NCBI GenBank assembly: GCA_016931625.1
Contig: JAFGEK010000081.1
Span: 1-38,258, forward strand
From: Deltaproteobacteria bacterium
GTDB lineage: Bacteria > Myxococcota > XYA12-FULL-58-9 > JAFGEK01
Length of the DNA stretch: 38,258 bases
Direction: 5' to 3'
The stretch's first letter is position 1, and each line of letters begins with the position of its first letter. The notes beneath the pieces were generated by a model. That model had not been told where the DNA came from. It worked only from the letters and a program-made list of their open reading frames with translations, and made no database searches. The translations under genes and the position numbers were made by a program. Positions 34,391 to 38,258 of the stretch are shown here, one piece after another.

Positions 34391-34419
34391 TTGACAATAA
34401 TGCAAATTGCATGCATAAT
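34391..34419 (+). promoter_or_regulatory. strong promoter of the FitA/VapC pair, with inverted-repeat operator
   Basis: TTGACA (34391-34396) and CATAAT (34414-34419) are 17 bases apart, a near-consensus sigma70 promoter. The ATG of the antitoxin is at 34426, seven bases after the -10, so the RNA would start on or next to the A of the start codon (leaderless). GCATG/CATGC repeats flank the -10 and probably form the antitoxin operator. Confidence 0.65.
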
Positions 34420-34425
34420 ACATGC

Positions 34426-34671
34426 ATGCGTTCATTACAAATACGTGAATTGCCTGATGAAATTTACACCAAGCTAAAAATACGTGCTCAAAGTGAACAT
34501 CGGAGTTTAGCGCAAGAAGCCATAGCCATACTTGAGCGTAGCTTAGCTATTGAACCAATGGCACGCCAACGCCGAGCAGCAATTTTATATTCAGCGCAAC
34601 AACAGCCTATCAAATTGCCTACAAATGCACCTCGGCCTGAAGAACTAATAAGAGCGGATCGCGAGCGATGA
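34426..34671 (+). CDS. FitA-like ribbon-helix-helix antitoxin
   Basis: This 81-residue protein starts MRSLQIRELPDEIYTKLKIR and shows the short strand plus two helices of ribbon-helix-helix antitoxins of the FitA/VapB type (HRSLAQEAIAILERSL). The C-terminal tail would bind and block the PIN toxin. The frame is open from 34411, but that ATG lies inside the promoter, so ATG 34426 is chosen. Its TGA overlaps the toxin ATG (ATGA). It probably represses its own promoter. Confidence 0.85.
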   Translation: MRSLQIRELPDEIYTKLKIRAQSEHRSLAQEAIAILERSLAIEPMARQRRAAILYSAQQQPIKLPTNAPRPEELIRADRER

Positions 34672-35063
34672 AAGTAGTTCTTGATGCTAGCGTGGGTATT
34701 ATGCTTGCCGTGGCCAATGAAAATAAAAAGCTACAAGATATAGTCAGTAAAGCCGAGTGGGTTTTTGTTCCGCATTTATATGGTTTTGAAATAGCCAACA
34801 CTATTTGGAAATACGCTAAGGCAAAAATATGGCAAGAAGAAGAATGTGAAACAGTATTACAACGAGCTTTGTCTTTACCTGATGAATATATAGCAAGTAA
34901 AATATTAGCCAGCGAAGCTCTCGCATTGGCACAACAACAAAGTCATTCTGCTTATGATATGTTTTATTTAGTTCTCGCACGTCGTTATAATGCACTACTA
35001 GCAACGCTAGATAAAAAACTTGCAAAGATTGCTGCCACCATAAACATCAAAATTATAACTTAG
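34668..35063 (+). CDS. PIN-domain toxin, VapC/FitB type
   Basis: The 131-residue ribonuclease-type PIN protein has the four acidic positions typical of VapC: Asp in VVLDAS, Glu in GFEIAN, Asp in SAYDMFYLVLA and Asp in LATLDKKL. It should cut RNA when freed from the antitoxin. It overlaps the antitoxin by 4 bp. Right after its stop begins the region of aat 3' copies. It looks intact. Confidence 0.87.
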   Translation: MKVVLDASVGIMLAVANENKKLQDIVSKAEWVFVPHLYGFEIANTIWKYAKAKIWQEEECETVLQRALSLPDEYIASKILASEALALAQQQSHSAYDMFYLVLARRYNALLATLDKKLAKIAATINIKIIT

Positions 35064-35104
35064 TGCCCCAGGTACAAAAACAGATTCAGCTTCAGCTTCA
35101 TCTT

Positions 35105-35144
35105 AACCAAACACCTCAAAAGTGGCTTTTGCTTATTTGGTGGC
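35105..35144 (+). repeat. aat 3' fragment copy B1
   Basis: The 40 bases repeat aat coding sequence at about 34123-34161 (CCAAACxCCTCAAAAGTGGC and onward). They are preceded by CAGCTTCATCTTAACCAAAC (35093-35112), a 20-base string also found before copy C at 35849-35868. Confidence 0.8.
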
Positions 35145-35159
35145 CTCTTCACTTCATCT

Positions 35160-35209
35160 GGTGCCAAACGCCTCAAAAGTGGCTTCTGCTTATTTGGTGG
35201 CGCATTTAG
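35160..35209 (+). repeat. aat 3' fragment copy B2
   Basis: These 50 bases match aat 34121-34170 at 49 positions by direct comparison. The copy follows B1 by 57 bp in phase, so the spacer carries two tandem pieces of the same aat segment. Confidence 0.85.
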
Positions 35210-35375
35210 GTTTTTTTAGAATTTGGACATCGTCCACTTGTAAAAGCCAGACTAATTAATAATAATACCAGGAAATGCGCCATTCTAAGCGTAAGCGGGA
35301 ATCCATTCTTAAAAGCGCCCAAGCCTGAGGCAAATTGTAGTTTGTCGTAAATACAACAGGAGTATCGGGGTTATA

Positions 35376-35594
35376 ATGAAACGTTCATTCACTATGGTTG
35401 TAGAGCGAGACCCAGACAGTAAATGGCTTGTGGCCGAGGTTGTTGAGTTGCCAGGCTGTTATACCCAGGCCAAGGATATGCGCACGTTAGAGGCTAATGT
35501 GCAGGAAGCAATCCGTGCCTATCTCAAGACCGCCATGATCAAGAAGCCAGTTGTGGATTTCGTTGGTACTTGGCGTATCGAGGTGTCTGCGTGA
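35376..35594 (+). CDS. HicB-type antitoxin
   Basis: The 72-residue protein has the partial RNase H-like fold sequence of HicB: FTMVVERDPDSKWLVAEVVELPGC (key pattern DxxxxWxVAxxxExPGC), then the LEANVQEAIRAYL helix. It lacks an obvious DNA-binding extension. GGAG lies about 15 bases before the ATG. The stop codon overlaps the HicA start. By eye the pair is richer in G+C than its neighbours, which suggests separate acquisition. Confidence 0.88.
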   Translation: MKRSFTMVVERDPDSKWLVAEVVELPGCYTQAKDMRTLEANVQEAIRAYLKTAMIKKPVVDFVGTWRIEVSA

Positions 35595-35824
35595 CCAAGC
35601 TTCCGGTCATTCCATACCGTCGGCTAAAAAAAATTGCCGAGCTTGCTGGCTTTACCTGGATAAACTGCGAAGGTAGCCATAATACCTTTCGTAACGCCCA
35701 GGGTAAAACCATTGTCATTCCTAATCACGGCCATCATGTCATCGTGAGACCGCTTCTTCGCAAGATCCTCCGCGACCTCGGTATTACCATCGAAGAATAT
35801 CAGCATTTATTGCGTAAATTCTAA
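35591..35824 (+). CDS. HicA-type mRNA interferase toxin
   Basis: From GTG 35591 the protein has 77 residues. It shows the HicA double-stranded RNA-binding-like fold: YRRLKKIAELAGFTW, the catalytic histidine in GSHNTFRNAQGKTIVIPNHG, and a C-terminal RKILRDLGITIEEY. GTGA couples it to the HicB gene. The frame runs upstream to 35570, but those codons are inside HicB. It should cut mRNA when HicB is lost. Confidence 0.87.
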   Translation: MTKLPVIPYRRLKKIAELAGFTWINCEGSHNTFRNAQGKTIVIPNHGHHVIVRPLLRKILRDLGITIEEYQHLLRKF

Positions 35825-35862
35825 AGCCTCAGCTAGCTCGGTCTGTGTCAGCTTCATCTTAA

Positions 35863-35976
35863 CCAAACGCCTCAAAAGTGGCTTTTGCATATTTAGTGGC
35901 GCATTTAGATGTGATTGGCACCCTACTATTTGATTGCCAGTTAATTAATGACCATACCGAGTGTTTAAGTGCGGTT
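35863..35976 (+). repeat. aat 3' fragment copy C
   Basis: This 114-bp segment aligns without gaps to aat 34125-34238, with six mismatches by my count (about 95% identity). It contains no frame that continues aat. After it come AATTTAGACC and AGACCAATAG, which resemble the repeated sequence around the aat stop codon, so the copy seems to include a shortened end of the gene. Confidence 0.88.
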
Positions 35977-36014
35977 AGAAATTTAGACCTAGACCAATAG
36001 GCGGTAACGCAGTC

Positions 36015-36042
36015 TTGCATTAATACTTAAAATGTCTATAAT
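36015..36042 (+). promoter_or_regulatory. promoter of the AbiEii-type pair
   Basis: TTGCAT (36015-36020) and a consensus TATAAT (36037-36042) are 16 bases apart. The ATG at 36054 is 11 bases after the -10, leaving a leader of only about 4-6 bases. No ribosome site fits in it. Confidence 0.55.
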
Positions 36043-36053
36043 TAAATTAAATT

Positions 36054-36563
36054 ATGTCTATTAATGATTTCAATACATCATTAGCACATGCAGAAGCTCG
36101 GCTTGCTACAGCAAAATTACGCCAACGTTCGCGCGCCGATCGAGGCAAAATGCGCATTAGCCAGGTCACAATTACCAAATTACAAGAATTGACTTGTGGT
36201 TACCTGCAACCACGAATGACCGCTATCATGCAGCAACTTCAAGATTATTGTCGCCTTCACCATGAAAAAGTTCCTGCCCGAGCAACGGTTTATAATGCTT
36301 TGATAACTCTACCAACCACTCAATATAAGGTAGCAACGCTGCCAGCAGAAGTGCGCCAAGCCCTATATAATATGAACGCTGAATCAATAGTGCCCGGCCA
36401 TCAGCTAGCTTTTTATTGCCTCAATTATGGTAATGCACGGGCTATTTCTTTTACTGCCTCACTGCCTTGGTTAGCGCTGTATCAAGCACAACGCCAACGA
36501 GGTTGGCATAAAAAAAGCCTAGGTTTATTAACCGCGATTTTACGAGCACGACGAAATTTATAG
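36054..36563 (+). CDS. hypothetical partner of AbiEii-type nucleotidyltransferase, candidate antitoxin
   Basis: This 169-residue basic protein is mostly helical, with a region that could be winged-helix-like (about 40-90, PARATVYNALITLPTTQYKV). The second half (GHQLAFYCLNYGNARAISFT) resembles the partner proteins found upstream of AbiEii-type nucleotidyltransferases. It is placed and spaced (31 bp) as their antitoxin would be. I do not recognise the family with confidence. Confidence 0.6.
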   Translation: MSINDFNTSLAHAEARLATAKLRQRSRADRGKMRISQVTITKLQELTCGYLQPRMTAIMQQLQDYCRLHHEKVPARATVYNALITLPTTQYKVATLPAEVRQALYNMNAESIVPGHQLAFYCLNYGNARAISFTASLPWLALYQAQRQRGWHKKSLGLLTAILRARRNL

Positions 36564-36594
36564 CAATTTGTTTGTGAATAGGAGCAAGCAAAAG

Positions 36595-37242
36595 ATGCCC
36601 TACGAACCAGCACAGGTAATACCTGCCTCATTGTCCACTATAGTCGATGATATTCCCTATTGGTTTGTCATTGGTGGTCAAGCAGTGCGTTGTTTATGCC
36701 CCTATCGCCCAAGCAGAGACGTTGATTTTGGCGTTGAAAATGTAAAAAATCTCGATGCCTTAATGGCAGTACTGCAACAACGTGGCACAACTGAAATACT
36801 TGAACGGTCAAACGACACTGTGCACCTTTTATGCAACGATATAAAAATTTCTATTTTTTCTTTGCCTATATTGCAGCCTTTTATTGAAGGAAAGCGTTTA
36901 GGCGTAACTGGCATTCTTGCAACTAAAATGCATGCAATTATCGACCGGGGCTTGCGACGCGATTTTTTTGATTTATATGTTGTGCTACAAAGTCAAAAAC
37001 TAAGTATAAACGATTGCCTTACCGCCTTACGCACTGTTTATAATAAAACAGTACCAGACGGATTGTTATTAAGGGCCCTAACTTATTTTGACGATGCCGC
37101 GCGTGAAGCTGCTTTGCCAGGTGAAGGAATAAACGATTTTTCTATCATCAAAGATTTTTTTATTGCTAAAGTTGGCAGTCTAATTACACCGCCGCATAAA
37201 ACCTTAGCGATTCAATCACAGCAAATTGATATTCATGATTGA
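36595..37242 (+). CDS. AbiEii/AbiGii-type nucleotidyltransferase, candidate toxin
   Basis: From ATG 36595 it has 215 residues. The fold signature is WFVIGGQAVRCL followed by RPSRDVDFGV, the GG...DxD pattern of DUF1814/AbiEii-like nucleotidyltransferases. A later RRDFFDLYVVLQ motif is typical of the family. Known members such as MenT transfer nucleotides to tRNA and block growth or phage. The frame is open from TTG 36568, but AGGAG ten bases before ATG 36595 decides the start. Confidence 0.82.
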   Translation: MPYEPAQVIPASLSTIVDDIPYWFVIGGQAVRCLCPYRPSRDVDFGVENVKNLDALMAVLQQRGTTEILERSNDTVHLLCNDIKISIFSLPILQPFIEGKRLGVTGILATKMHAIIDRGLRRDFFDLYVVLQSQKLSINDCLTALRTVYNKTVPDGLLLRALTYFDDAAREAALPGEGINDFSIIKDFFIAKVGSLITPPHKTLAIQSQQIDIHD

Positions 37243-37249
37243 TATAGTA

Positions 37250-37567
37250 TTATAAAATAGCAACCGCCTCTTTTAAGGCTTGTTGCCAAAATGGCTGAGT
37301 CATAGCCGTTTGTTGATCGATAATACTTATATCAACCCGTTGGTCATCAAGTAATTCGCGCAGTTCAGAGCGGAAATAATGCAACCTTTTTCTTAAAAGT
37401 GCTGCTGTTTCTGGCAAGGCAGTAACTATGCAGATATCAATATCTCCACCTTTTGTTATATCATTAAGACGACTGCCAAAAAGCCATGCTTGACTATCAT
37501 CATATGAAGATAGTTGTGTTTTTAAATATTGGTGAATACTATTAATTTCATTTGGTAAAAGACGCAT
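37250..37567 (-). CDS. mntA: MNT-domain antitoxin, MntA-like nucleotidyltransferase
   Basis: The 105-residue minimal nucleotidyltransferase has the family motif in WLFGSRLNDITKGGDIDI (GS, nine residues, then DxD) and a third acidic site in QRVDISII. In the known MntA/HepT system the antitoxin AMPylates the HEPN toxin. The GS-to-DxD spacing is one residue shorter than the GSx10DxD form. It follows the HEPN gene by 9 bp on the minus strand. Confidence 0.85.
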   Translation of the reverse strand: MRLLPNEINSIHQYLKTQLSSYDDSQAWLFGSRLNDITKGGDIDICIVTALPETAALLRKRLHYFRSELRELLDDQRVDISIIDQQTAMTQPFWQQALKEAVAIL

Positions 37568-37576
37568 AAATTAAAC

Positions 37577-37999
37577 TCAAATTTTTTTCTCAAGTAATAA
37601 TAAGCGCGGTGCCGTATCTTTTAATGTATTAAACATGACTTCAGTATCTTCATCAGTGTATTCATGAGCAATTATGTTGCGCAATTCGCGCAAAGCCATC
37701 CATTCATGTGCTGAATCAATAAGGCCTAGTTTTTCTGCTTGATTGGCAAAATCTCGTAAAGAGCCATTAAAACCAGGGTCGTCTTTAAGCACAAAAGCCC
37801 TTACATATTTAGCAAGAAACAAATCAACTACGCGGGCATGTCTTGCTGCAAAACTCTCCCAGCTTTCTAGTTCAGCTTCACTTAAATTTTGTACTTTGGT
37901 ATTGGCGTTGCTAATTTTGCTAAAACTATAGCGCAAGTGCTGCAATGCTTTTTGCAAGCGCAATTTATACATTTTCAGTAATGCGTCATAATCTTTCAT
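37577..37999 (-). CDS. hepT: HEPN-domain toxin, HepT-like
   Basis: The 140-residue helical protein carries the HEPN ribonuclease motif RNIIAHEY: Arg107, His112 and Tyr114 (Rx4HxY). The tyrosine corresponds to the residue AMPylated by MntA in studied systems. The motif is intact, so it should be an active RNase toxin unless blocked by its partner. It is the first gene of the minus-strand pair and runs toward the AbiEii pair. Confidence 0.86.
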   Translation of the reverse strand: MKDYDALLKMYKLRLQKALQHLRYSFSKISNANTKVQNLSEAELESWESFAARHARVVDLFLAKYVRAFVLKDDPGFNGSLRDFANQAEKLGLIDSAHEWMALRELRNIIAHEYTDEDTEVMFNTLKDTAPRLLLLEKKI

Positions 38000-38258
38000 A
38001 ACATTTCTTATTTACTACAATAATATACCAAAATGAATATCTTAAACTTTGTCTGAATGTTAAAGCTTTATAGTGAGGTTAGGAACACCCCCTGAATAGA
38101 CTTTACGGGGCTTCGCTAATTCTCAATAAAGATCAAAAGCGGCAAAAAAAGCGATCGCCGTAAAGCTAACTACCTGAAATTGCGTATCTATAAACATGGT
38201 TTTTTTAATTAATTTGTATATCACCAATTGGTGTTCGCTCAGACAGGCTTCGCGAACA
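38000..38258. other. right-edge intergenic region
   Basis: No gene is seen. The stretch contains variant hairpin repeat copy 5 (38079-38093), a perfect palindrome CACCAATTGGTG (38222-38233) and, overlapping it, TGTTCGC / GCGAACA (38232-38238 and 38252-38258) that pair as a 7-bp stem at the very end of the window. The right edge may be part of a larger element outside the window. Confidence 0.5.
38079..38093 (+). repeat. REP-like hairpin repeat, variant copy 5
   Basis: TTAGGAACACCCCCT differs from copy 1 by one base over this length. It lies just upstream of the HEPN/MNT pair and marks the right end of the toxin-antitoxin region. Confidence 0.6.

Larger units (their letters stand above)
35064..35375. 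other. 312-bp spacer with copied aat fragments
   Basis: No gene is seen. The left half holds two pieces of the aat 3' end (35105-35144 and 35160-35209). The right half is unrelated DNA with TTGTA/TACAA arms at about 35336-35355, just before the HicB gene, which could be an operator. Confidence 0.6.

Noticed and set aside
35849-35985. Integron-like attC site (TA cassettes separated by repeats of about 115-125 bp, with TTAACC near one end and GGTTAGA near the other)
   Set aside because: The repeat is colinear with aat coding sequence and is not a clear imperfect palindrome. The end boxes do not match RYYYAAC/GTTRRRY as a complementary pair, and no integron integrase is in the window. Worth keeping only as a structural check.

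Overview
The window reads as chromosome of a low-G+C (about 40% by eye), probably anaerobic or facultative relative of the Myxococcota (former Deltaproteobacteria). The taxon call is inference. It rests on several PilZ proteins of the type common in that group, a serine/threonine kinase with a C-terminal TPR region, a type VI secretion (T6SS)-like spike island whose peptidoglycan-binding domain follows VgrG, a diadenylate cyclase-YbbR-GlmM operon in a lineage with Gram-negative genes (aat, pilT, lipoprotein), and pyruvate:ferredoxin oxidoreductase. No tRNA, rRNA or CRISPR array was seen.

Region 1 (about 70-5360, minus strand) is a T6SS-type spike and effector island. In transcription order it holds a DUF4280 PAAR-like tip, a vgrG broken into pieces, a peptidoglycan-binding spike extension, a putative lipoprotein and a 720-residue metallophosphoesterase with a long alanine-rich helical tail. 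A perfect 16-bp inverted repeat lies at the two ends.

Region 2 (5.4-14.1 kb, plus strand) is a housekeeping run: cdaA-cdaR-glmM (c-di-AMP and cell-wall precursor), an acetyl-CoA hydrolase/CoA-transferase, pdxJ, nnrE/nnrD, tsaE and a Dam-type methyltransferase. An IS1634-like transposase remnant follows dam.

Region 3 (14.5-27.4 kb) holds a cobalamin adenosyltransferase, a deoxyhypusine synthase-like protein, a small basic hypothetical protein, a gamma-glutamyltransferase, a PAP2 phosphatase, a full-length nifJ between two long AT-rich gaps rich in inverted repeats, and a PilZ / PilT-like ATPase / PilZ / D-Ala-D-Ala ligase cluster.

Region 4 (27.3-31.8 kb, minus strand) has dnaJ, a TPR-tailed serine/threonine kinase, an EI24/CysZ-type membrane protein and another PilZ protein.

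Region 5 (31.9-38.1 kb) is accessory DNA packed around ribD and aat: a DUF4160/DUF2442 pair, a FitA/VapC pair, a HicB/HicA pair, an AbiEii-type nucleotidyltransferase with a partner, and an MNT/HEPN pair. The most unusual structure in the window is here. Pieces of the 3' end of aat are repeated after the VapC pair and again after the HicA pair, so toxin-antitoxin modules alternate with aat 3' fragments. A short hairpin repeat (TTTAGGGACACCCCCT-like) occurs five times, and four of the copies sit at the borders of regions 1 and 5, which suggests that both are sites of repeated insertion.
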